From Amia ocellicauda (lineage: Eukaryota > Chordata > Actinopteri > Amiiformes > Amiidae), in contig NC_089867.1 in assembly GCF_036373705.1 (NCBI RefSeq), positions 25,850,323 to 25,914,322 on the forward strand: DNA of 64,000 nucleotides, in the 5' to 3' direction. Below, one piece after another: positions 36,151 through 46,917 of the stretch (position 1 is its first letter; the number at the start of each line of letters is the position of its first letter). Position numbers and translations under genes: made by a program. The notes below the pieces were generated by a model. That model had not been told where the DNA came from, ran no database searches, and worked only from the letters and a program-made list of their open reading frames with translations.

Positions 36151-36689
36151 GCAGCTGTTGAGAAAGAGCTGTGCTGTTTCTCGATCACAAAAGTTAAGCA
36201 GTTGACTAGGGAACAGGAGCCAAGAGACATAAAAACACACACAAAAAAAACATTTATAAGCATGTGGCCATTACAGTGTCAGGTTTGCCGAATGATTGCC
36301 TTCCTGGATGAACTCATCCAAGAAGATTTCATTTGTGAACGTTGTCTGCAATCTGAGAGATCAAGGTCCGTGATATTGAGGCTCAGCTTGTCGATCTGCG
36401 CTGTATTAGGGATATAGAAGAATTGGTCAATCAGCCCATGAGAGAGATGGTGTGCAGCCAAAACCTAGGAGAGTTGAGACCGTAGAGCAGGAAAGCGTAG
36501 AGAACTGCTGGGTTACAGTAGGTCATAACCGCAGAAAAGGGAACGCACAACCCCTAGAGACATCCCAAAAGCTAGAAATGCCCAACAGGTTCCACCTGCT
36601 GGACACCGAGTTGGACAGTGACAGCTTAGAGGGTGATGGGAGGGCAGTTGAGCACCAGAGCACCATGGTGCCCCTTCCCCCCAGAACAG

Positions 36690-37188
36690 GGAGGTAGTTA
36701 TAGTAGGAGACTCAATTCTTAGAGGCGTAGATCACACAGTGTGTTCTAGTGATAAGGAGACCCGCATGGTATCTTGCCTGCCTGGTGCTCAGGTTGCAGA
36801 TCTCCCTCAACTAGTAGACAGGCTATTGGCCAAAGCCGGGGGGAATCCACTGGTCATGGTCCACATTGGAACCAATGACATAGGAAAAGGTAGGACAGAG
36901 GTTCTGCAAGACAAATGTAAAGAGTTAGGAACAAAACTAAAGAGCAGAACCTCCACGGTAGTTTTCTCTGAAATACTTCCAGTACCACGTGCCAGGCCAG
37001 GGAGACAGGCTGAGATTAGAAAGTTTAACACGTGGTTGAAAGTTTGGTGTAGGGAAGAGGGGTTTAGGTTTATGGAGCATTGGTCTTTCTTCTGGGATAG
37101 ATGGGACCTGTACAAACCGGACGGTCTACATCTAAACAGAAGGGGGGCTAATGCATTGGGAGAGCATATGTGCAGAGAAATCATTTAA
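36690..37188 (+). pseudogene. LINE ORF1 esterase (SGNH hydrolase) domain
   Basis: Contains VVIVGDSILRGVD (GDS block with the nucleophile Ser, 36690-36730), then SCLPGA, then VMVHIGTNDIGKG (GTND block with Asn), and near the end KPDGLHLNRRGANALG (DGxH block with Asp and His). The open part starts at 36739, with the GDS block upstream in the same direction. These are the four SGNH landmarks. In CR1-type elements this domain is thought to act in lipid or membrane interaction. The full ORF1 is interrupted upstream. Confidence 0.8.
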
Positions 37189-37269
37189 ACTAGGGACCAG
37201 GGGGGCAGGGAGCTCTGACAATGGGAGATGTTCCCCTAAGGAAAGAAAACCAAGGGAAACTGCTAGTAG

Positions 37270-37615
37270 GAAAGTCCTGAAATGTTTGTACCTCAATGGC
37301 AGGAGTATAAGGAACAAAATGTTAGACTTAGAAGCCACAGTGCTGGTGTGTGACTATGATGTTGTAGGAGTGTCGGAAACATGGCTCACAGAAAATGATG
37401 GGGATGAATACAAGTTGGAAGGATACACACCGTTTAGGAGAGACAGGCAGCGGTGGGGTAGCATTATATGTCAAAAATTACATTAAGATCCCATTAATGG
37501 AACAGAATCTTTGTGGGTGAAACTTTTGAACAAAAGATCTACAGGATTAGTTGTAGGACTGTGTTACAGACCACCCAACTCAGATATTCAGAAAGATGCT
37601 GCATTGTACAGTGTA
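37270..37615 (+). pseudogene. LINE endonuclease domain, N-terminal part
   Basis: CLYLNGRSIRNKMLDLE is the N-terminal Asn block, VVGVSETWLTEND carries the catalytic Glu, and a later frame shows VVGLCYRPPNSD. A frameshift is present near 37450. The C-terminal half with the SDH motif is absent. Confidence 0.8.
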
Positions 37616-37620
37616 ATCAG

Positions 37621-38010
37621 GACTGCATGTAGCACTAAAGTCCCGTATATACGAGTTTAATGTGCTGTTATTATTATTAGTTACCTTAGTGGAATACGTA
37701 TTAATATATAAAGCAGTTAACGAATGTAATTTAGTATGTAAGTAGTAGCAGTGAATAAATATTAGTATATACAACAATATTATACTGATATAATACAGTA
37801 TTGTATGGGGATATCGTCTGGTAAAAGCATAGAGAACATGCTGTATTATAGGGATGAACTGAGACATCTCGTAGCGCAGTGTTGCCAGTGATGAATGTGA
37901 GCTGACTGACCTAACTGTGCTCACACTGTGGTTCATTGGACATGGATATTCAGTAATTAGATTCAAGACACACACAGCAATATCTTCTGAAATGTATTTA
38001 TTAGTGATCT
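37621..38010. other. AT-rich spacer
   Basis: No gene seen. TTTATT at 37997-38002 is AATAAA on the minus strand and would serve as poly(A) signal for the candidate minus-strand gene next to it. Confidence 0.4.
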
Positions 38011-38020
38011 GTACAAAGTT

Positions 38021-38771
38021 TCAATTTGATTGAGCACTTAGTTCTACTGTAGTCTTCATTTTGTTCAGTTTTCCTCGTTTTACTTCATCATGAAGATGCT
38101 TCACACATTCTGGAATAGAAGATCAAGCTGTAAATACAACACAATTTGTGGAATATCAGTGGAAATCATGCGTGTTCACCGGATACATTATACAAATACT
38201 ACTCTTGCAAAAAGGAGTTAAAAAATAATACAATTACACTGTACATTACGACTAATGTTTGGTAACAGTTTAATTCTTTCACCTGACAACTTGATACAAT
38301 CCAGTTGATTTTAAAGCCCAAAATCTTTCCTAAAATGACATACTGTAATCAGTTAGCTATAAATATTGCAAGGGGGGGGGGGGGGAATTATAATTGTAAT
38401 AATGTGATTACACTTGCTGAAAATCCCTCAAACTCCTCTACTTTGTCCACCAACTGATTGTGTTCATCCTCGCAAGGAATGATTTTTATTAGGATTAATC
38501 TCTCATGATGATTCCTTGATTCTGCTCCAGATGCTGCATTTTGTTAAGAATGACAAATTGAATATTAGTATTTTCTGCAAGACAAAAAGGTAGAGAACAA
38601 TTATAGCATCAATTGGAAGAATGAAAATACTTACAAATTACATCTTTTTTAAAGAATCGATATTATTCCACCTGCATGACTTCAAGCAAACAGACAATGA
38701 TCAAATATTTTTCATTACAAATGAAGGCCATACCTGATGTCAGGGAGCGGACGTGGCCTTCACTGAATACA
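38021..38771 (-). CDS. Possible 3' exons of an unrecognised minus-strand gene
   Basis: Three candidate exons on the minus strand join in frame: 38734-38771 (after TTTCTTTAG, before GTATGG), 38414-38533 (after ATGCAG, before GTGTAA) and 38021-38109 (after ATTCCAG, ending in TGA). Together they give about 80 residues that are charged and probably helical, including IIPCEDEHNQLVDK and CVKHLHDEVKRGK. An AATAAA follows the stop by about 20 nt. I do not recognise the family and found no upstream exons or start. The GC-rich stretch at 39.35-39.75 kb could be its promoter. Short exons can chain by chance and the middle donor is weak, so this is tentative. Confidence 0.3.
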
Positions 38772-39299
38772 CTAAAGAAAAAGAAAGTGATCATTATTTA
38801 ATCTTATTTCACATTCATAAATGTAGTCATAAAAATCTATCTTTGGAAATGAGGTCAAACAGTATATCCAAAGTATTTCAGCCTCCACCAATTCTAAAGC
38901 GTTAAGACCTCTTAACTAATTACAGTTTTTCTAGACTGTAATTGTTGTATTTTAATAAACCTCTGGCGTTTTTTAGTTTTTAGTTTTGTTACTGTTACTC
39001 TGTTTTAAACTTAATTAACACTAGAGCAGTTATAGCCGCTTTTTGTGCAGCTTTCGCAATTCAAAATGTGAATGTTAATTTGTCCCGCATATCTGTTCTG
39101 TTACTAAATATTTCAATTAAATACGGCGTTTCAGATGGAAACTCCTCATAATTAATACGTTATAAATACTTTCTTCTCAGATCTGCAGTAACAGTATAGC
39201 CGACAAACTGGTCTTTGTAATGCATTAGTCCGTGTGAACGAATTATAATCGTGTTGGCTGCTGAAACACGTGCTTTTCCACAGCTAGTCATTATTATCA

Positions 39300-39745
39300 T
39301 TATTTTATGAGCAGATCTGCACTGAGCTCGTCTGTCCTGACCGGCGCAGCGAGTCTCTGCTTTCCCTGGAATTCAGTCTTGATCCGTCAAACCCGGATCC
39401 GGATCAAAGCCGGATCAAAGCCGGATCAAAGCCGGTCCTGATGAAACAGTAACGCGCTGCGGCCTGTAGCGCACAGAGCGGCGCCATTTCAAAGCGCTTC
39501 ACTCCGCACAAGATAGGATGTTTTAGTTTTATGGTTTTGTATAAATGTTTTATAAATGTATAAATCTGCTTAGATATGTGCATACCGATGTATACAGCAC
39601 TTTGAATTTTCACTTTGTTTTCTTTATTTTATTTTTCATAGCAGCCGCGCACTGCTCGGGCGCTGCGGTTGTATGTGGTGCGAAAAAGCGGCTGCTGTCG
39701 TTTAAGCGTCCGGGGCTGGACGTGTCTGCAGTGGAAACGGGGCAG
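39300..39745. promoter_or_regulatory. GC/CpG-richer patch, candidate promoter
   Basis: CpG density rises compared with the AT-rich surroundings. The patch includes an 11-bp tandem repeat (CCGGATCAAAG, three full copies, about 39400-39432) and GCGCTGCGG segments. It lies just upstream of the tachylectin-aerolysin gene and, on the other strand, upstream of the tentative minus-strand gene, so it could be a shared promoter. No TATA box was identified. Confidence 0.35.
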
Positions 39746-39970
39746 TAGATAAGCCTTCCTTAAAATTAAGATGTCTGTTTCCTATACTGAACCAGATAGC
39801 ACAGAATTTATCATAGAAAAATACATTCTATTCATAACAAATAATATCTTACAAAGTATTTGTATTATTTTCCACAACAGAAGCTGTCATCCCTGGCAAG
39901 AATCTACTAAAAATCTTATCAACCAACACAAACGAGTTTGAATGTATCAATATCTTCCAGATCAGAAGAT

Positions 39971-41658
39971 ATGAGTAAGTATATTAAGAAAATGTATATA
40001 GCTAAGACCTAAACTGAAGACAGCTTGCATATATGTAACACAATTTTTAGGTTAACAATATGAGCCAACAAGGCATCAATCAGTTATATTTTAAACAACT
40101 TGAAATATAGAAATACTTTTTTGTGCAAATATGCAATTTAGCCATGATAGTGAACCTTCTGACCCAGATATAAACCATAATTTCAGCAATATATATTTAT
40201 AAAATTATAAATTTGCCTTTTCAAAAGTGTAAATGCAAAAGTAAAACCTAGCCCAGCTTGAGGTGACTGCTAACACGGGGTTGGCATGCCTAGCTATGGT
40301 TGGGCCACTAAATGTTTTAAATTGGTGACCAGTCGTTGTTATCCAGAAGCGTGGGGTGTGTAGCCGAGAGTGCTGTCATTGTCCAGTCCTGGGTCTGTAA
40401 TGTACAAGCGGGCTCTAGAACAAAGTGGTGTCCCAAGCCAGTAGATCATTCCAAATATTGTTGCTCTCTATAACACTCTTTTGATACATAATTGTAGTAC
40501 ATTTTCCTACGTCTACCATTGAAGTTTTATATTTAATGTCCTTGTATTTCATATCACCCTTGCTCAGCTTTTTTGCTGCTTGGAGTGGACAGTTCAGGAA
40601 ACGCAAAGCTGGGTCTCCCCCAAACTCACGAAGACGACAACTTTAATGATCGAGCCGAGGAAGTCGGATTACTGAAAGGCTTCTCTCATATCCTGTTCAG
40701 TCCAGATGGGATCATGTTTGCAGTCCGTGGTGCAGATATCTATTGTGGGCTTCCCCCCTTGAATCCTACTGAAGACTGGCTGAAAATGAAAGCAAAGTGT
40801 GTTGGAAGAGCTTACTGGAATCAATTTCGATTGCTCTTCTTCCATCCCGACGGCATGCTCTATGCTATTACAAAGGAAGATAAATTATTTAAGGGTCTGC
40901 CCCCTGACAACATGCATGTGCCCTGGCTCTACAGGGAGGCTACAGAAATAGGAAATAGCGGGTGGAACTTCCCTAGAGTATTTTTTGACCCCAAAGGTAT
41001 GATGTACGCAGTGACCAAGTGTGGAAAACTGGTTAAAGGGGAGCCACCAAGTAATGCAGATGATGAATGGCTGAAAAGGAGTCAGATCATTGGAAATCGT
41101 GGATGGGCTGACTTTACCCATTGTTTGGCTTTCTTGATTGATAAAAAAGTTACCTTCTATGTCTCAGACAAAAATGGCAAGATCTACTGCGCACCACCAC
41201 CGGAAGATGCCACAGTCAATTGGTTTGGTAAAGTGAAGAAGATTGGCAAAGACTATAATCATTATAAGATCCTTACCTTCGCAGAAGATAAATCCATCAG
41301 CAAGGTTTTGGGAGTGGATTTTCTGGTTGACAATGGAAAGATCCTCTCAGCCAAACCCATGATCATTGGACAGCACATCTATGACAACACCAAGGGCTCC
41401 GTTGAGTACACCACTACCTTTGAGTAAGATCCACATTCACAATATGAAGTCTTGCATTTTTGTGGAAAAAAAATAATATTGTGCGATACTGATGTAAAGT
41501 AAACTTTGTTGCCAATACAGGGTCGGGTTCACCTTGCAAAACTCACACACAATAGTTTGTAAGTAGAGCCATTTATGCCATTGTAAAGTTACATTGAACC
41601 AATGCTTATATTTTGTAAGTCGGCATGGATAAGGGCGTCTGCCAATAATAAAAATAAA

Positions 41659-41689
<31 letters not shown>

Positions 41690-43545
41690 TAATGCAATAA
41701 TGTGCTGTTCAAGGTCAACTTCTTTAATTAAATCTGAAGGATGACTCCATGCTGTCATTCCCTGGTAGTGTCTTGTTCGAGCTTTCTGTTTCGCAGTTGG
41801 ACACCCAAACTGTCCTGTTACCAGACTAGAACATCAGTGGCCAAAAGGTTTATATCTCACAGCCCACTGCTCAAAGGAGCTTGCCTGATATAGATGCAAG
41901 CAAACATGCTTTATGTCTTTTTTTGTTGTTTGTTTTGACTAAATTAATTGGACCAACGAACAAGTTAACACACAAGTGAACACACAAGTGAACACACAAG
42001 TGAAGTTAGTCAGTTGTAATGGCTGGGACTCCAGAAAAATAAGTTGAAGACATTGTCACAATTTGTATTCTCTTATCACTGCAACTTTCGTGTTTTTTAG
42101 ATTTTAATAATGATGGGATTCTTATTTTATTTTAATTTTTTTTGACCAGAGAACATTATTCTGTTGTAACTCATTTTGTCTGATTTATTAAAGGTTTTCT
42201 GAAAAGGTGTCACTGGAAAGTACTTTCTCCCATAAGTACGGATTCACTTTTGCACTTGGTGCATCAACAGAATTTAAAGCTGGAATCCCAATGATTGCAC
42301 AGAATGAAACTGCCATCACCCTCGATATCAGCACAACCCACTCTTGGGATTTTAGTGAGACTACACGAACTGAGGTATGTCCGCTGTATGATGGATTGGT
42401 TGAACATCTTTGAGTTCAATTGTATTAGTAATCAGACAGATTCACAGCTTAAAAGGTTGGGAATAGGGGAATAGAGGAGTTGTTCAAAGAAGGAACATTT
42501 TCAAACGCATTTTGCTTTAATATGACTGCATAATATTTAATTCCCTATTCTGTTTCAAGACATAGGAGTCCCTGTGTGACAATCTGGGGAAGCCCTTGTA
42601 GTTTCAGCAGTTCCGACTGGGCCTTGAAGAAAGTGTTTTATTTTAACTGTATATTGTTTTAAATTAATGTTAGCATTAGAATTAGAATTGGATTTATCAA
42701 GCTAGCAAAGCCAACAAGGCGGTTGTTAAGGATACATCCTCTTGAAATTAATCTCTCCGCTTCCATTTTTGTTTTTCTATGATAAGAGAACAATCCATGG
42801 ATGTGTTCTTCTCTTAAGGCTGAAGATGTTACATTATAGTGATTGATTACCTCATTGCCCATTGTTAAAGAAAACCGTGAGATCGGGCAGATTGTAGGTC
42901 ATAACAGGAAGACATCTGCTTCCATGATGACCCCCCTCCATCTGGAAGAGCAGCCTACAAACTTTGCAGAGCTTGCACCTTTTGAAGCTTTTGATTGGAT
43001 AAAGTCACAGTACCTTACGTCATCTTTCCTTTAAAACTGCACTAATTTCTGTTAAGTTCTCACTGAAGGAATTCCTTGATGTGGTGATTCCAAGCTAGCT
43101 TGTTAATAAAGTTTCAATTTGCTTTATTTCAACAACTTTTCCAATTATTCAACAGGCCTCACCCTGTGTGGAAGTCCAGTCAGCTGTGATGTAGTGCACG
43201 TTGAAACCAGGCAGTACTGTAGTGTTTTTTCACTACAGTAAAATCAGGAGCCCAATGTCTTAGTTGTAATGGTACAGTGTTTTGTAAATGGCTGCTCTTC
43301 TGTGTCTGCAGATTGTTAGAAGTTCCTCAGTGAGTGTGACGGTGCCCCCTGGAAAGGCTTTGAGATTCAAAGCCATCATTCAGAAGGGAGACATGGATGT
43401 TCCTTACAAAGCCCAGGCTGTCACTGAGTTTGGACACAAGACCACTGTCACAGGAACGTGGAAGGGCGCCTCAGTCTCAAGAGTGGAAATTGAAGAAGAT
43501 GATATTACAAATGAAAAAGTGAAGGAAACTTTAATCAGTAAATGA
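39971..43545 (+). CDS. Tachylectin-2-like lectin fused to an aerolysin-type pore-forming domain
   Basis: Four coding exons: 39971-39974 (ATG plus one base, GTAAGT donor), 40568-41423, 42194-42374 and 43312-43545, all in phase, giving 424 residues. Residues 4 to about 270 form five propeller repeats of the tachylectin-2 type, with recurring F-x-LFFHPDG, MLYAI, LFKGLPP and W-x3-A-x2-IG elements. Tachylectin-2 binds N-acetylglucosamine and N-acetylgalactosamine. From about 275 the chain turns beta-rich, with Ser/Thr alternation (KGSVEYTTTFE, then FTFALGAST, ITLDISTTHSWDFSETTRTE, SSSVSVTVPPGKALRF), as in aerolysin-fold proteins whose hairpin forms a membrane barrel. There is no signal peptide: the tiny first exon sets a start giving MTFLLLGVD. 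AATAAA lies at 43864. I infer an innate-defence or membrane-damaging role. The domain call is from pattern, not a search. Confidence 0.85.
41612..41695 (+). repeat. LINE/SINE 3' tail with (AAAT)n and (ATA)n runs
   Basis: TTGTAAGTCGGCATGGATAA followed by GGGCGTCTGCCAA and simple repeats, inside the second intron of the lectin-aerolysin gene. Same 3'-end type as at 28985-29135. Confidence 0.75.
41966..42004 (+). repeat. Short 14-bp tandem repeat
   Basis: About three copies of an AACACACAAGTG-type unit in an intron. Probably neutral. Confidence 0.6.
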
Positions 43546-43869
43546 CCTGTCTGCCATCACAAATGCAAGTTTGTGTTAAAATTATCAAAAACAAAATTTA
43601 TGTTAAATGCTATTTTTTTTTATTATTTACATCAATGCTCCTTTTCTTTAAATATAAATCTCTTTGATTAGTAGAGATGATTGCATGTGGTAGCACATTA
43701 ATCATGAATTCAGTGCCTGAATTTGGTGTTAAATCTGTACACTGGCTGTTCTACTGTTGTTTTGCATGTAAAATTAAAGCAGTACAAATCCCATTCACTG
43801 TTCACTGTAATCCAGATACAGGAAATGCACCATGTACTTTGCTCCAAATTAAAAAAATTGGTGAATAAA

Positions 43870-44231
43870 ATAGTTGGTTGATGTGTATAAATTCTCATTT
43901 TTTTAATTCAATACATACTGGAAAGCTTGTGGCACAGCTGACTAAAGCACAGGCCCGAACAGCAGCCTGTGGGGGTCCGTGGCCCCCTTTATAAAGCGCT
44001 GCTCTGCTGGCAGGTTAGACTGGTGTCCACTTCCTGCTTCTCCCAGTTCCCCAGCAGCAGGAACTCCCTCAGTCCCCCACCGCACCATGGCTCTCGTAGT
44101 GTCCACACTTGTAGACGGAGGGGGAGCTGGTCATGTGACATGCGCTCCTTTATCAGTGGACGTGTTTGGCAGCTGGCCCTGCAATCTTGTAAGACTTTAA
44201 AACAAGAGAAAGATTCCAGACAGCATCTAGA
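43870..44231. other. Spacer between the lectin gene and a Tc1
   Basis: Contains TGGCACAGCTGACTAAAGCA (43930), which faintly resembles a tRNA-derived SINE head, but no clear B box follows. No gene seen. Confidence 0.35.
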
Positions 44232-44233
44232 TA

Positions 44234-45823
44234 CAGTAAAGGGAAAAAAGTATTTGATCCCCTGCTGATTTTGTACGTTTGCCCACTGACAAAGATATGA
44301 TCAGTCTATAATTTTAATGGTAGGTGCATTTTAACAGTGAGAGACAGAATAACAACAAAAAAATCCAGAAAAACGCATTTCAAAAAAGTTATGAATTGAT
44401 TTGCATGTTAATGAGGGAAATAAGTATTTGATCCCCTATCAATCAGCAAGATTTCTGGCTCCCAGGTGTCTTTTATACAGGTAACGAGCTGACATTACGA
44501 GCACTCTCTTAAAGGAACTCTCCTAATCTCAGCTCGTTACCTGTATAAAAGACACCTGTCCACAGAAGCAATCAATCAATCAGATTCCAAACTCTCCACC
44601 ATGGCCAAGACCAAAGAGCTGTCCAAGGATGTCAGGGACAAGATTGTAGACCTACACAAGGCTGGAATGGGCTACAAGCCCATCGCCAAGCAGCTTGGTG
44701 AGAAGGTGACAACAGTTGGTGCGATTATTCGCAAATGGAAGAAACACAAAATAACTGTCAGTCTCCCTCGATCTGGGGCTCCATGCAAGATCTCACCTCG
44801 TGGAGTTTCAATGATCATGAGAACGGTGAGGAATCAGCCCAGAACTAAACGGGAGGATCTTGTTAATGATCTCAAGGCAGCTGGGACCATAGTCACCAAG
44901 AAAACAATTGGTAACACACTACGCCGTGAAGGACTGAAATCCTGCAGCACCCGCAAGGTCCCCCTGCTCAAGAAAGCACATGTACAGGCCCGTCTGAAGT
45001 TTGCCAGTGAACATCTGAATGATTCAGAGGAAAGTGAAGTGGGTGAAAGTGTTGTGGTCAGATGAGACCAAAATCGAGCTCTTTGGCATCAACTCAACTC
45101 GCCATGTTTGGAGGAGGAGGAATGACCCCAAGAACACCATCCCCACCGTCAAACATGGAGGTGAAAACATTATGCTTTGGGGGTGTTTTTCTGCTAAGGG
45201 GACAGGACAACTGCACCGCATCAAAGGGACGATGGACGGGGCCATGTACCGTCAAATCTTGGGTGAGAACCTCCTTCCCTCAGCCAGGGCATTGAAAATG
45301 GGTCGTGGATGGGTATTCCAGCATGACAATGACCCAAAACACACAGCCAAGGCAACAAAGGAGTGGCTCAAGAAGAAGCACATTAAGGTCCTGGAGTGGC
45401 CTAGCCAGTCTCCAGCCCTTAATCCCATAGAAAATCTGTGGAGGGAGCTGAAGGTTCGAGTTGCCAAACGTCAGCATCGAAACCTTAATGACTTGGAGAG
45501 GATCTGCAAAGAGGAGTGGGACAAAATCCCTCCTGAGATGTGTGCAAACCTGGTGGCCAACTACAAGAAACGTCTGACCTCTGTGATTGCCAACAAGGGT
45601 TTTGCCACCAAGTACTAAGTCGAAGGGGTCAAATACTTATTTCCCTCATTAACATGCAAATCAATTTATAACTTTTTTGAAATGTGTTTTTCTGGATTTG
45701 TTTGTTGTTATTCTGTCTCTCACTGTTAAAATACACCTACCATTAAAATTATAGGCTGATCATTTCTGTCAGTGGGCAAACGTACAAAATCAGCAGGGGA
45801 TCAAATACTTTTTCCCCTCACTG
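44234..45823 (+). mobile_element. Tc1-like transposon with about 210-bp inverted ends (copy B)
   Basis: TA-flanked (44232-44233 and 45824-45825). Same family as copy A, opposite orientation, with very similar sequence throughout. The palindrome with TATAAAAG on both arms is at about 44460-44560, directly before the transposase ATG. Confidence 0.92.
44601..45618 (+). pseudogene. Tc1 (DD34E) transposase with frameshift
   Basis: Starts [10 protein letters not shown] and ends with the same KGFATKY tail region as copy A. It is 1018 nt against 1014 nt in copy A; a 4-nt insertion near 45030-45045 breaks the frame between the DNA-binding part (44601-45065) and the catalytic part (to 45618). The catalytic part keeps [15 protein letters not shown] and [11 protein letters not shown], with 34 residues between second Asp and Glu. 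Copies A and B carry different disabling lesions, so both descend from an intact relative. Confidence 0.92.
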
Positions 45824-45825
45824 TA

Positions 45826-46660
45826 TGCTGAATGTTAAAAATGTTTATTTTAGTGTTTTAAGATATTATTTGTTAGAATATATTTTTCTATGGGGAATTC
45901 TATACCATCTGGTTTGGTAGAGGAAACAGACCTCCTCCATTTTATCTGGTAGCCCTGGTAGCCCTGGTAACCCTATCTTTATGACCAGAGACCAAAAGGG
46001 ACCTGTCCTCTGATTGGCTTCTAGCCAAATTCAAAATGACCCCCACTTCTAAATTACTTTAGCATAAGGCACCCAAGTCATGGTGGTGGCAAAATGCTAT
46101 TGGTTGGAAGGAAACCTTATAAAAGGGAAAACAAAGAGAATTTGAGTTTCTCTTAACTTCTTCATCCTGCAACGAGACACAAGACAGAGCTGGAGAGGAG
46201 AGACAGAGAGAGACACACCGCTTCCTGCCTGACCAGACTGGCCTATAAGCTGTACTGTGAGGAGAAAGAAGAAAACGGGTATTATCTGTTTCTTACTGTA
46301 ATCCAGCAGAAGCTTAATATTACTTATTTTCAGTAATATAATTAAATGATATTAGTTTCCTATTTTTGTCATAATAAATTATTATTGCACATCTGTGACT
46401 TGACCGCATCTTCCCTCTAAAAATAATCTTAAAAGAGAAACCAATTGACCTATGAGTTTTCAGTTCAACTATTTATTTAGATTAACTGAAAAACCAAGCA
46501 TTCAAAATTCTCTTACAGTGTACAATTATATTTTGATAAATGCAATCGTTATTTTTGAACTATAAAATATTGCTTTTGAGCATTATTCCAATATTTACAT
46601 TTACACTTGTTTTATTATCTTATTTTATGCAGTTTTTGAGCTTTCTGCTTATTGTAGGCT
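45826..46660. other. Non-coding region with TATA/CCAAT, possible solo LTR
   Basis: GATTGGCT (46011) and TATTGGTT (46098) precede CTTATAAAAGGG (46116), followed by a purine-rich leader and AATAAA-like signals near 46374. No ORF follows. The spacing of CCAAT, TATA and poly(A)-like signal over about 500 bp resembles an LTR starting TGTTAGAATA (45870), but I found no confirmed right end or target duplication. Confidence 0.35.
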
Positions 46661-46671
46661 ATATACAGTGC

Positions 46672-46907
46672 ATCCGGAAAGTATTCACAGCGCTTCACTT
46701 TTTCCACATTTTGTTATGTTACAGTCTTATTCCAAAATGGATGAAATTCATTATTTTCCTCAAAATTCTACAAACAATACCCCATAATGACAATGTGAAA
46801 GAAGTTTGTTTGAAATCTTTGCAAATTTATTAAAAATATAAAACAAAAAAAGCACACGTACATAAGTATTCACAGCCTTTGCCATACAATATCCATCATT
46901 AGTCCAC
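46672..46907 (+). mobile_element. Tc1-like transposon, one end only
   Basis: CAGTGCATCCGGAAAGTATT followed by CACAGCGCTTCACTTTTTCC and a second internal AAGTATTCACAGCCTTTGCC block are the left end of a common fish Tc1 family. The body and right end are missing; elastase-like sequence follows at once. Confidence 0.8.
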
Positions 46908-46917
46908 GTATCATTCT

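Larger units (their letters stand above)
36190..37620 (+). mobile_element. CR1-like LINE, 5' half only (ORF1 plus start of ORF2)
   Basis: A Cys-rich zinc-finger-like segment (CQVCRMIAFLDE, FICERCLQSE) at about 36262-36360 is followed by an SGNH-type esterase domain (36690-37188) and then the N-terminal part of an AP-like endonuclease (about 37280-37615). This order is ORF1 then ORF2 of CR1/L2-type LINEs. The element stops within the endonuclease, so the RT and 3' end are missing. Most LINE copies lose their 5' end instead. Confidence 0.8.

Noticed and set aside
39404-39613. Minus-strand ORF in the CpG patch as first exon of the unknown gene
   Set aside because: The frame ends in a stop within the 11-bp repeat before any usable donor site, so it does not connect to the exons at 38.0-38.8 kb.
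39771-39940. ORF from the ATG at 39771 as start of the lectin-aerolysin protein
   Set aside because: It hits a stop before the 39974 donor and its phase does not fit the exon at 40568; the ATG at 39971 fits exactly.
40885-41121. Antisense ORF in the lectin gene
   Set aside because: Shadow of the real coding exon on the opposite strand.
43925-43990. tRNA-derived SINE head
   Set aside because: An A-box-like TGGCACAGCTG is present but no B box at the right spacing.
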